Below, piece by piece: positions 47,524 through 60,756 of a DNA stretch of 64,000 nt. The stretch comes from Muricea muricata. Taxonomy: Eukaryota; Cnidaria; Anthozoa; Malacalcyonacea; Plexauridae. Under the pieces are notes generated by a model. The model had not been told where the DNA came from, did no database searches, and saw only the letters and a list, made by a program, of their open reading frames with translations. A program made the translations under genes and the position numbers. The stretch lies in the NCBI GenBank assembly GCA_963855995.1, contig OY979728.1, positions 7,241,330 to 7,305,329 on the forward strand. The letters run 5' to 3'. Within the stretch, counting starts at the first letter, position 1; each line of letters starts with the position of its first letter.

Positions 47524-50500
47524 TGTTTTCGGCGCTCAAAGCATCGAGATGAGCGAAATAACATGTTGAAATGAGAAACCTATAACTTGCTTGTAATTTG
47601 AAAAGAAACGATCTTAGAACCTAAAATCGCGTTTTAAGCGTTCTAGAGGCGATTTGAGCGTAAAAACATGCTCAAATCACCAACTAAAAATTGCCGTCTT
47701 AAATCGATAAGGACGACGTTTTAGAGCTTAAAATGGTGTTTTCAGTGCTAAAGTGAACGAGTTGAGCGCAATGATGTACTGCAATCACCGACCTAAAAGA
47801 GACCTTCTAAATGGAAAATGCACAACTAAGTAAGTCGAGAATCATGTTTTCGGCGCTCAAACCATCGAGATGAGCGAAATAACATGTTGAAATGAGAAAC
47901 CTATAACTTGCTTGTAAACTGAAAAGAAACGATCTTAGAACCTTTAACATCGCGTTTTAAGCGTTCTAGAAGCGATCTGAGCGTCAAAACATGCTCAAAT
48001 CACTAACTGAAAATTGCCGTCTTATATCGATCACGGCCCCGTTTTAAAGGTTAAAATGATGTTTTCAGTGCTAAAGTGAACGCGTTGAGCGCAATGATGT
48101 ACTGCAATCACGGACCTAAAAGAGACCTTCTAAATGGAAATTGCACATTTTAGCAAGTCGGGAATCATTTTTTCGGCGCTCAAACCATCGAGATGAGCGA
48201 ATAACATGTTGAAACGAGAAACCTATAACTTGCTTGTAAACTGAAAAGAAACGATCTTAGAACAATCAAAATCGCGTTTTAAGCGTTCTAGAAGCGATTT
48301 GAGCGTAAAAACATGCTCAAATCACCAACTAAAAATTGCTGTCTTAAATTGATCACGGCCCCGTTTTAGAGCTTAAAATGGTGTTTTCAGTGCTAAAGTG
48401 AACGAGTTAAGCGCAATGATGTACTCCAATCACCGACCTAAAAGAGATTTTCTAAATGGAAATTGCAGAACTTAGCAAGTCAAGAATCATGTTTTCGGCG
48501 CTCAAACCATCGAGATGAGCGAAATAACATGTTGAAATGAGAAACCTATAACTTACTTGTAAGCTGAAAATAAACGATCTTAGAACCTTCAAAATACCGT
48601 TTTAAGCGTTCTAGAAGCGATTTGAGCGTAAAAACATGCTCAAATCACCAACTAAAAATTGCCGTCTTAAATCGATAAGGACGACGTTTTAGAGCTTAAA
48701 ATGGTGTTTTCAGTGCTAAAGTGAACGAGTTGAGCGCAATGATGTACTGCAATCACGGACCTAAAAGAGACCTTCTAAATGGAAAATGCACAACTAAGCA
48801 AGTCGGGAATCATGATTTCGGCGCTCAAACCATCGAGACGAGCGAAATAACATGTTGAAATGAGAAACCTATAACTTGCTTGTAAACTGAAAAGAAACGA
48901 TCTTAGAACCTTTAACATCGCGTTTTAAGCCTTCTAGAAGCGATCTGAGCGTCAAAACATGCTCAAATCACCAACTGAAAATTGCCGTCTTATATCGATC
49001 ACGGCCCCGTTTTAAAGCTTAAAATGATGTTTTCAGTGCTAAAGTGAACGCGTTGAGCGCAATGATGTACTGCAATCACGGACCTAAAAGAGACCTTCTA
49101 AATGGAAATTGCACATTTTAGCAAGTCGGGAATCATGTTTTCGGCGCTCAAACCAATGAGATGAGCGAAATAACATGTTGAAATGAGAAATCTATAACTT
49201 GCAGGTAAACTGAAAGGAAACGATCTTAGAACAATCAAAATCGCGTTTTAAGCGTTCTAGAAGCGATTTGAGCGTAAAAACATGCTCAAATCACCAACTA
49301 AAAATTGCCGTCTTAAATTGATCACGGCCCCGTTTTTGAGCTTAAAATGGTGTTTTTAGTGCTAAAGTGATCGAGTTAAGCGCATTGATGTACTGCAATC
49401 ACGGACCTAAAAGAGACCTTCTAAATGGAAATTGAAGATTTTAGCAAGTCAAGAATCATGTTTTCGGCGCTCAAAGCATCGAGATGAGCGAAATAACATG
49501 TTGAAATGAGAAACCTATAACTTGCTTGTAAACTGAAAAGAAACGATCTTAGAACCATCAACATCGCGTTTTAAGCATTCTACAAGCGATTTGAGCGTAA
49601 AAACATTCGCTAATCACGAACTAAAATCTGCCGTCTTAGATCGATCACGGCCCCGTTTTAAAGCTTAAAATGATGTTTTCAGTGCTAAAGTGAACGCGTT
49701 GAGCGCAATGATGTACTGCAATCACGGACCTAAAAGAGACCTTCTAAATAGAAAGTCCACAACTTAGCAAGTCGGGAATCATTTTTTCGAAACCATCGAG
49801 ATGAGCGAAATAACATGTTGAAATGAGAAACGTATAACTTGCTTGTAAACTGAAAAGAAACGATCTTAGAACAATCAAAATCGCGTTTTAAGCGTTCTAG
49901 AAGCGATCTGAGCGTAAAAACACGCTCAAATCACCAACTAAAAATTACCGTCTTAAACCGATAAGGACGACGTTTTAGAGCTTAAAATGGTGTTTTCAGT
50001 GCTAAAGTGAACGAGTTAAGCGCATTGATGTACTGCAATCACCGACCTAAAAGAGACCTTCTAAATGGAAATTGCAGAACTTAGCAAGTCAAGAATCATG
50101 TTTTCGGCGCTCAAACCATCGAGATGAGCGAAATAACATGTTGAAATAAGAAACCTATAACTTACTTGTAAGCTGAAAATAAACGATCTTAGAACCTTCA
50201 AAATCCCGTTTTAACCGTTCTAGAAGCGATTTGAGCGTAAAAACATGCTCAAACCACCAACTAAAAATTGCCGTCTTAAATCGATAAGCACGACGTTTTA
50301 GAGCTTAAAATGGTGTTTTCAGTGCTAAAGTGAACGAGATAAGCGCAATGATGTACTGCAATCACGGACCTAAAAGAGACCTTCTAAATGGAAAATGCAC
50401 AACTTAGCAAATCGGGAATCATGTTTTCGGCGCTCAAACAACCGAAATGAGCGAAATAACATGTTGAAATGAGAAACCCATAACTTGCTTGTAAACAGAA

Positions 50501-51390
50501 AAGAAACGATCTTAGAACAGTCAAAATCGCGTTTTAAGCGTTCTAGAAGCGATTTGAGCGTAAAAAAATTCGCTAATCACGAACTAAAATCTGCCGTCTT
50601 AGATCCATCACGGCCCCGTTTCAAAGCTTAAAGTGATGTTTTCAGTGCTAAAGTGAACGAGTTAAGCGCAATGATGTACTCCAATCACCGACCTAAAAGA
50701 GACCTTCTAAATGGAAATTGCAGAACTTAGCAAGTCAAGAATCATGTTTTCGGCGCTCAAACCATCGAGATGAGCGAAATAACATGTTGAAATGAGAAAC
50801 CTATAACTTACTTGTAAGCTGAAAATAAACGATCTTAGAACCTTCAAAATCCCGTTTTAAGCGTTCTAGAAGCGATCTGAACGTAAAAACATGCTCAAAT
50901 CACCAACTAAAAATTACCGTCTTAAACCGATAAGGACGACGTTTTAGAGCTTAAAATGGTGTTTTCAGTGCTAAAGTGAACGAGTTAAGCGCATTGATGT
51001 ACTGCAATCACCGACCTAAAAGAGACCTTCTAAATGGAAATTGCAGAACTTAGCAAGTCAAGAATCATGTTTTCGGCGCTCAAACCATCGAGATGAGCGA
51101 AATAACATGTTGAAATAAGAAACCTATAACTTACTTGTAAGCTGAAAATAAACGATCTTAGAACCTTCAAAATCCCGTTTTAACCGTTCTAGAAGCGATT
51201 TGAGCGTAAAAACATGCTCAAACCACCAACTAAAAATTGCCGTCTTAAATCGATAAGCACGACGTTTTAGAGCTTAAAATGGTGTTTTCAGTGCTAAAGT
51301 GAACGAGATAAGCGCAATGATGTACTGCAATCACGGACCTAAAAGAGACCTTCTAAATGGAAAATGCACAACTTAGCAAATCGGGAATCA

Positions 51391-54297
51391 TGTTTTCGGC
51401 GCTCAAACAACCGAAATGAGCGAAATAACATGTTGAAATGAGAAACCCATAACTTGCTTGTAAACAGAAAAGAAACGATCTTAGAACCATCAAAATCGCG
51501 TTTTAAGCGTTCTAGAAGCGATTTGAGCGTAAAAACATTCGCTAATCACGAACTAAAATCTGCCGTCTTAGATCCATCACGGCCCCGTTTCAAAGCTTAA
51601 AGTGATGTTTTCAGTGCTAAAGTGAACGCGTTGAGCGCAATGATGTACTGCAATCACATATCTAAAAGAGACCTTCTAAATGGAAATTCCACAACTTAGC
51701 AAGTCGGGAATAATTTTTTCGGCGCTCAAACAATCGAGATGAGCGAAATAACATGTTGAAATGAGAAACCTATAACTTGCTTGTAAACTGAAAAGAAACG
51801 ATCTTAGAACAATCAAAATCGCGTTTTAAGCGTTCTAGAAGCGATTTGAGCGTAAAAACATGCTCAAATCACCAACTAAAAATTGCTGTCTTAAATTGAT
51901 CACGGCCCCGTTTTTGAGCTTAAAATGGTGTTTTTAGTGCTAAAGTGAACGAGTTAAGCGCATTGATGTACTACAATCACGGACCTAAAAGAGACCTTCT
52001 AAATGGAAATTGGAGAACTTAGCAAGTCAAGAATCATGTTTTCGGCGCTCAAACCATCGAGATGAGGGAAATAACATGTTGAAATGAGAAACCTATAACT
52101 TGCTTGTAATTTGAAAAGAAACGATCTTAGAACCATTAAAATCGCGTTTTAAGCGTTCTAGAGGCGATTTGAGCGTAAAAACATGCTCAAATCACCAACT
52201 AAAAATTGCCGTCTTAAATCGATAAGGACGACGTTTTAGAGTTTAAAATGGTGTTTTCAGTGCTAAAGTGAACGAGTTAAGCGCAATGATGTACTGCAAT
52301 CACGGACCTAAAAGAGACCTTCTAAATGGAAAAAGCACAACTTAGCAAATCGGGAATCATGTTTTCGGCGCTCAAACAACCGAAATGAGCGAAATAACAT
52401 GTTGAAATGAGAAACCCATAACTTGCTTGTAAACTGAAAAGAAACGATCTTAGAACCATCAAAATCGCGTTTTAAGCGTTTTAGAAGCGATTTGAGCGTA
52501 AAAACTTTCGCTAATCACGAACTAAAATCTGCCGTCTTAGATCCATCACGGCCCCGTTTCAAAGCTTAAAGTGATGTTTTCAGTGCTAAAGTGAACGCGT
52601 TGAGCGCAATGATGTACTGCAATCACATATCTAAAAGAGACCTTCTAAATGGAAATTCCACAACTTAGCAAGTCGGGAATAATTTTTTCGGCGCTCAAAC
52701 AATCGAGATGAGCGAAATAACATGTTGAAATGAGAAACCTATAACTTGCTTGTAAACTGAAAAGAAACGATCTTAGAACAATCAAAATCGCGTTTTAAGC
52801 GTTCTAGAAGCGATTTGAGCGTAAAAACATGCTCAAATCACCAACTAAAAATTGCCGTCTTAAATTGATCACGGCCCCGTTTTTGAGCTTAAAATGGTGT
52901 TTTTAGTGCTAAAGTGAACGAGTTAAGCGCATTGATGTACTACAATCACGGACCTAAAAGAGACCTTCTAAATGGAAATTGGAGAACTTAGCAAGTCAAG
53001 AATCATGTTTTCGGCGCTCAAACCATCGAGATGAGGGAAATAACATGTTGAAATGAGAAACCTATAACTTGCTTGTAATTTGAAAAGAAACGATCTTAGA
53101 ACCATTAAAATCGCGTTTTAAGCGTTCTAGAGGCGATTTGAGCGTAAAAACATGCTCAAATCACCAACTAAAAATTGCCGTCTTAAATCGATAAGGACGA
53201 CGTTTTAGAGTTTAAAATGGTGTTTTCAGTGCTAAAGTGAACGAGTTAAGCGCAATGATGTACTGCAATCACGGACCTAAAAGAGACCTTCTAAATGGAA
53301 AAAGCACAACTTAGCAAATCGGGAATCATGTTTTCGGCGCTCAAACAACCGAAATGAGCGAAATAACATGTTGAAATGAGAAACCCATAACTTGCTTGTA
53401 AACTGAAAAGAAACGATCTTAGAACCATCAAAATCGCGTTTTAAGCGTTTTAGAAGCGATTTGAGCGTAAAAACTTTCGCTAATCACGAACTAAAATCTG
53501 CCGTCTTAGATCCATCACGGCCCCGTTTTAAAGCTTAAAGTGATGTTTTCAGTGCTAAAGTGAACGCGTTGAGCGCAATGATGTACTGCAATCACATATC
53601 TAAAAGAGACCTTCTAAATGGAAATTCCACAACTTAGCAAGTCGGGAATCATTTTCTCGGCGCTCAAACAATCGAGATGAGCGAAATAACATGTTGAAAT
53701 GAGAAACCTATAACTTGCTTGTAAACTGAAAAGAAACGATCTTAGAACAATCAAAATCGCGTTTTAAGCGTTCTAGAAGCGATTTGAGCGTAAAAACATG
53801 CTCAAATCACCAACTAAAAATTGCCGTCTTAAATTGATCACGGCCCCGTTTTTGAGCTTAAAATGGTGTTTTTAGTGCTAAAGTGAACGAGTTAAGCGCA
53901 TTGATGTACTACAATCACGGACCTAAAAGAGACCTTCTAAATGGAAATTGGAGAACTTAGCAAGTCAAGAATCATGTTTTCGGCGCTCAAACCATCGAGA
54001 TGAGGGAAATAACATGTTGAAATGAGAAACCTATAACTTGCTTGTAATTTGAAAAGAAACGATCTTAGAACCATTAAAATCGCGTTTTAAGCGTTCTAGA
54101 GGCGATTTGAGCGTAAAAACATGCTCAAATCACCAACTAAAAATTGCCGTCTTAAATCGATAAGGACGACGTTTTAGAGTTTAAAATGGTGTTTTCAGTG
54201 CTAAAGTGAACGAGTTAAGCGCAATGATGTACTGCAATCACGGACCTAAAAGAGACCTTCTAAATGGAAAATGCACAACTTAGCAAATCGGGAATCA
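51391..54297 (+). repeat. E'-A-C trimer HOR, 969 bp, three tandem copies
   Basis: Nine monomers from 51391 to 54297 in E', A, C order. Private markers GATGAGGGAAATAAC (all three C copies), GGGAATAATTTTTTCGG (first two A copies), and TGGAAAAAGC with CGTTTTAGAAGCG (second and third E' copies) show stepwise local amplification distinct from the 43-47 kb trimers. Confidence 0.8.
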
Positions 54298-55106
54298 TGT
54301 TTTCGGCGCTCAAACAACCGAAATGAGCGAAATAACATGTTGAAATGAGAAACCCATAACTTGCTTGTAAACTGAAAAGAAACGATCTTAGAACCATCAA
54401 AATCGCGTTTTAAGCGTTCTAGAAGCGATTTGAGCGTAAAAACATTCGCTAATCACGAACTAAAATCTGCCGTCTTAGATCCATCACGGCCCCGTTTTAA
54501 AGCTTAAAGTGATGTTTTCAGTGCTAAAGTGAACGCGTTGAGCGCAATGATGTACTGCAATCACGGACCTAAAAGAGACCTTCTAAATGGAAATTCCACA
54601 ACTTAGCAAGTCGGGAATCATTTTTTCGGCGCTCAAACCATCGAGATGAGCGAAATAACATGTTGAAATGAGAAACCTATAACTTGCTTGTAAACTGAAA
54701 AGAAACAATCTTAGAACAATCAAAATCGCGTTTTAAGCGTTCTAGAAGCGATTTGAGCGTAAAAACATGCTCAAATCATCAACTAAAAATTGCTGTCTAA
54801 AATTGATCACGGCCCCGTTTTAGAGCTTAAAATGGTGTTTTCAGTGCTAAAGTGAACGAGTTAAGCGCAATGATGTACTTCAATCACCGACCTAAAAGAG
54901 ACCTTCTAAATGGAAATTGCAGAACTTAGCAAGTCAAGAATCATGTTTTCGGCGCTCAAAGCATCGAGATGAGCGAAATAACATGTTGAAATGAGAAACC
55001 TATAACTTACTTGTAAGCTGAAAATAAACGATCTTAGAACCTTCAAAATCGCGTTTTAAGCGTTCTAGAAGCGATTTGAGCGTAAAAAGATGCTCAAATC
55101 ACCAAC

Positions 55107-56650
55107 TAAAAATTGCCGTCTTAAATCGATAAGGACGACGTTTTAGAGCTTAAAATGGTGTTTTCAGTGCTAAAGTGAACGAGTTGAGCGCAATGATGTA
55201 CTGCAATCACGGACCTAAAAGAGACCTTCTAAATGGAAAATGCACAACTAAGCAAGTCGGGAATCATGTTTTCGGCGCTCAAACCATCGAGATGAGCGAA
55301 ATAACATGTTGAAATGAGAAACCTATAACTTTCTTGTAAACTGAAAAGAAACGATCTTAGAACCTTTAACATCGCGTTCTAAGCCTTCTAGAAGCGATCT
55401 GAGCGTCAAAACATGCTCAAATCGCTAGCTGAAAATTGCCGTCTTATATCGATCACGGCCCCGTTTTAAAGCTTAAAATGATGTTTTCAATGCTAAAGTG
55501 AACGCGTTGAGTGCAATGATGTACTGCAATCACGGACCTAAAAGAGACCTTCTAAATGGAAATTGCACATTTTAGCAAGTCGGGAATCTTGTTTTCGGCG
55601 CTCAAACCATTGAGATGAGCGAAATAACATGTTGAAATGAGAAACCTATAACTTGCAGGTAAACTGAAAAGAAACGATCTTAGAACAATCAAAATCGCGT
55701 TTTAAGCGTTCTAGAAGCGATTTGAGCGTAAAAACATGCTCAAATCACCAACTAAAAATTGCCGTCTTAATTTGATCACGGCCACGTTTTTGAGCTTAAA
55801 ATGGTGTTTTTAGTGCTAAAGTGAACGAGTTAAGCGCATTGATGTACTGCAATCACGGACCTAAAAGAGACCTTCTAAATGGAAACTGCACATTTTAGCA
55901 AGTCGGGAATCTTGTTTTCGGCGCTCAAACCATTGAGATGAGCGAAATAACATGTTTAAATGAGAAACCTATAACTTGCTTGTAAACTGAAAAGAAACGA
56001 TCTTAGAACAATCAAAATCGCGTTCTAAGCGTTGTAGAAGAGATTTGAGCCTAAAAACATGCTAAAATCACCAACTGAAAATTGCCGTCTTATATCGATC
56101 ACGGCCACGTTTTAAAGCTTAAAATGATGTTTTTAGGGCTAAAGTGAACGCGTTGAGCGCAATGATGTACTGCAATCACGGACCTAAAAGAGACCTTCTA
56201 AATGGAAATTGCAGAACTTAGCAAGTCAACAATCATGTTTTCGGCGCTCAAATTATCGAGATAAGCGAAATAACATGTTGAAATGAGAAACCTATAACTT
56301 ACTTGTAGGCTGAAAATAAACGATCTTAGAACCTTCAAAATCCCGTTTTAAGCGTTCTAGAAGCGATCTGAGCGTAAAAACATGCTCAAATCACCAACTA
56401 AAAATTGCCGTCTTAAACAGATAAGGACAACGTTTTAGAGCTTAAAATGGTGTTTTCAGTGCTACAGTGAACGAGTTAAGCGCAATGATGTACTGCAATC
56501 ACCGACCTAAAAAAGACCTTCTAAATGGAAATTGCAGAACTTAGCAAGTCGGGAATCATTTTTTCGGCGCTCAAACCATCGAGATGAGCGAAATAACATG
56601 TTGAAATAGAAACCTATAACTTGCTTGTAAACTGAAAAGAAACGATCTTA
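55107..56650 (+). repeat. Block recurring 4521 bp downstream (14-monomer offset)
   Basis: The D monomer at 55267 corresponds to that at 59788, and the following G, A-like and B monomers match through about 56650 and 61171. Shared rare states are GCGTTCTAAGC, the ATCGCTAGCTG and ATCGCCAGCTG pair, CATGTTTAAATG, AAATTATCGAG, GTAGGCTG, AAACAGATAAGGACAACG, and the 1-bp deletion GTTGAAATAGAAACC. Confidence 0.72.
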
Positions 56651-59600
56651 GAACAATCAAAATCGCGTTTTAAGCGTTCTAGAAGCGATTTGAGCGTAAA
56701 AACATGCTCAAATCACCAACTAAAAATTGCCGTCTTAAATTGATCACGGCCCCGTTTTTGAGCTTAAAATGGTGTTTTTAGTGCTAAAGTGAACGAGTTA
56801 AGCGCATTGATGTACTGCAATCACGGACCTAAAAGAGACCTTCTAAATGGAAATTGGAGAACTTAGCAAGTCAAGAATCATGTTTTCGGCGCTCAAACCA
56901 TCGAGATGAGCGAAATAACATGTTGAAATGAGAAACCTATAACTTGCTTGTAATTTGAAAAGAAACGATCTTAGAACCATTAAAATCGCGTTTTAAGCGT
57001 TCTAGAGGCGATTTGAGCGTAAAAACATGCTCAAATCACCAACTAAAAATTGCCGTCTTAAATCGATAAGGACGACGTTTTAGAGTTTAAAATGGTGTTT
57101 TCAGTGCTAAAGTGAACGAGTTAAGCGCATTGATGTACTGCAATCACGGACCTAAAAGAGACCTTCTAAATGGAAAATGCACAACTTAGCAAATCGGGAA
57201 TCATATTTTCGGCGCTCAAACAACCGAAATGAGCGAAATAACATGTTGAAATGAGAAACCCATAACTTGCTTGTAAACTGAAAAGAAACGATCTTAGAAC
57301 CATCAAAATCGCGTTTTAAGCGTTCTAGAAGCGATTTGAGCGTAAAAACATTCGCTAATCACGAACTAAAATCTGCCGTCTTAGATCCATCACGGCCCCG
57401 TTTTAAAGCTTAAAGTGATGTTTTCAGTGCTAAAGTGAACGCGTTGAGCGCAATGATGTACTGCAATCACATATCTAAAAGAGACCTTCTAAATGGAAAA
57501 TGCACAACTAAGCAAATCGGGAATCATGTTTTCGGTGCTCAAACCATCGAGATGAGCGAAATAACATGTTGAAATGAGAAACCTATAACTTGCTTGTAAA
57601 CTGAAAAGAAACGATCTTAGAACTTTTAACATCGCGTTTTAAGCGTTCTAGAAGCGATCTGAGCGTCAAAACATGCTCAAATCACCAACTAAAAATTGCC
57701 GTCTTAAATTGATCACGGCCCCGTTTTTGAGCTTAAAATGGTGTTTTTAGTGCTAAAGTGAACGAGTTAAGCGCATTGATGTACTGCAATCACGGACCTA
57801 AAAGAGACCTTCTAAATGGAAATTGGAGAACTTAGCAAGTCAAGAATCATGTTTTCGGCGCTCAAACCATCGAGATGAGCGAAATAACATGTTGAAATGA
57901 GAAACCTATAACTTGCTTGTAATTTGAAAAGAAACGATCTTAGAACCATTAAAATCGCGTTTTAAGCGTTCTAGAGGCGATTTGAGCGTAAAAACATGCT
58001 CAAATCACCAACTAAAAATTGCCGTCTTAAATCGATAAGGACGACGTTTTAGAGCTTAAAATGGTGTTTTCAGTGCTAAAGTGAACGAGTTGAGCGCAAT
58101 GATGTACTGCAATCACGGACCTAAAAGAGACCTTCTAAATGGAAAATGCACAACTAAGCAAATCGGGAATCATGTTTTCGGTGCTCAAACCATCGAGATG
58201 AGCGAAATAACATGTTGAAATGAGAAACCTATAACTTGCTTGTAAACTGAAAAGAAACGATCTTAGAACTTTTAACATCGCGTTTTAAGCGTTCTAGAAG
58301 CGATCTGAGCGTCAAAACATGCTCAAATCACCAACTAAAAATTGCCGTCTTAAATTGATCACGGCCCCGTTTTTGAGCTTAAAATGGTGTTTTTAGTGCT
58401 AAAGTGAACGAGTTAAGCGCATTGATGTACTGCAATCACGGACCTAAAAGAGACCTTCTAAATGGAAATTGGAGAACTTAGCAAGTCAAGAATCATGTTT
58501 TCGGCGCTCAAACCATCGAGATGAGCGAAATAACATGTTGAAATGAGAAACCTATAACTTGCTTGTAATTTGAAAAGAAACGATCTTAGAACCATTAAAA
58601 TCGCGTTTTAAGCGTTCTAGAGGCGATTTGAGCGTAAAAACATGCTCAAATCACCAACTAAAAATTGCCGTCTTAAATCGATAAGGACGACGTTTTAGAG
58701 CTTAAAATGGTGTTTTCAGTGCTAAAGTGAACGAGTTGAGCGCAATGATGTACTGCAATCACGGACCTAAAAGAGACCTTCTAAATGGAAAATGCACAAC
58801 TAAGCAAGTCGGGAATCATGTTTTCGGTGCTCAAACCATCGAGATGAGCGAAATAACATGTTGAAATGAGAAACCTATAACTTGCTTGTAAACTGAAAAG
58901 AAACGATCTTAGAACTTTTAACATCGCGTTTTAAGCGTTCTAGAAGCGATCTGAGCGTCAAAACATGCTCAAGTCACTAACTGAAAATTGCCGTCTTAAA
59001 TTGATCACGGCCCCGTTTTTGAGCTTAAAATGGTGTTTTTAGTGCTAAAATGAACGAGTTGAGCGCAATGATGTACTGCAATCACGGACCTAAAAGAGAC
59101 CTTCTAAATGGAAAATGCACAACTAAGCAAGTCGGGAATCATGTTTTCGGCGCTCAAACCATCGAGATGAGCGAAATAACATGTTGAAATGAGAAACCTA
59201 TAACTTGCTTGTAAACTGAAAAGAAACGATCTGAGAACCATCAACATCGCGTTTTAAGCGTTCTACAAGCGATTTGAGCGTAAAAACATTCGCTAATCAC
59301 GAACTAAAATCTGCCGTCTTAGATCGATCACGGCCCCGTTTTAAAGCTTAAAATGATGTTTTCAGTGCTAAAGTGAACGCGTTGAGCGCAATGATGTACT
59401 GCAATCACGGACCTAAAAGAGACTTTCTAAATGGAAATTCCACAACTTAGCAAGTCGGGAATCATTTTTTCGGCGCTCAAACCATCGAGATGAGCGAAAT
59501 AACATGTTGAAATGAGAAACCTATAACTTGCTTGTAAACTGAAAAGAAACGATCTTAGAACAATCAAAATCGCGTTTTAAGCGTTCTAGAAGCGATTTGA

Positions 59601-60756
59601 GCGTAAAAACATGCTCAAATCACCAACTAAAAATTGCCGTCTTAAATCGATAAGGACGACGTTTTAGAGCTTAAAATGGTGTTTTCAGTGCTAAAGTGAA
59701 CGAGTTGAGCGCAATGATGTACTGCAATCACGGACCTAAAAGAGACCTTCTAAATGGAAAATGCACAACTAAGCAAGTCGGGAATCATGTTTTCGGCGCT
59801 CAAACCATCGAGATGAGCGAAATAACATGTTGAAATGAGAAACCTATAACTTTCTTGTAAACTGAAAAGAAACGATCTTAGAACCTTTAACATCGCGTTC
59901 TAAGCGTTCTAGAAGCGATCTGAGCGTCAAAACATGCTCAAATCGCCAGCTGAAAATTGCCGTCTTATATCGATCATGGCCCCGTTTTAAAGCTTAAAAT
60001 GATGTTTTCAATGCTAAAGTGAACGCGTTGAGCGCAATTATGTACTGCAATCACGGACCTAAAAGAGACCTTCTAAATGGAAATTGCACATTTTAGCAAG
60101 TCGGGAATCTTGTTTTCGGCGCTCAAACCATTGAGATGAGCGAAATAACATGTTGAAATTAGAAACCTATAACTTGCAGGTAAACTTAAAAGAAACGATC
60201 TTAGAACAATCAAAATCGCGTTTTAAGCGTTCTAGAAGCGATTTGAGCGTAAAAACATGCTCAAATCACCAACTAAAAATTGCCGTTTTAGTTTGATCAC
60301 GGCCACGTTTTTGAGCTTAAAATGGTGTTTTTAGTGCTAAAGTGAACGAGTTAAGCGCATTGATGTACTGCAATCACGGACCTAAAAGAGACCTTCTAAA
60401 TGGAAATTGCACATTTTAGCAAGTCGGGAATCTTGTTTTCGGCGCTCAAACCATTGAGATGAGCGAAATAACATGTTTAAATGAGAAACCTATAACTTGC
60501 TTGTAAACTGAAAAGAAACGATCTTAGAACAATCAAAATCGCGTTCTAAGCGTTCTAGAAGAGATTTGAGCGTAAAAACATGCTAAAATCACCAACTGAA
60601 AATTGCCGTCTTATATCGATCACGGCCACGTTTTAAAGCTTAAAATGATGTTTTCAGGGCTAAAGTGAACGCGTTGAGCGCAATGATGTACTGCAATCAC
60701 GGACCTAAAAGAGACCTTCTAAATGGAAATTGCAGAACTTAGCAAGTCAACAATCA

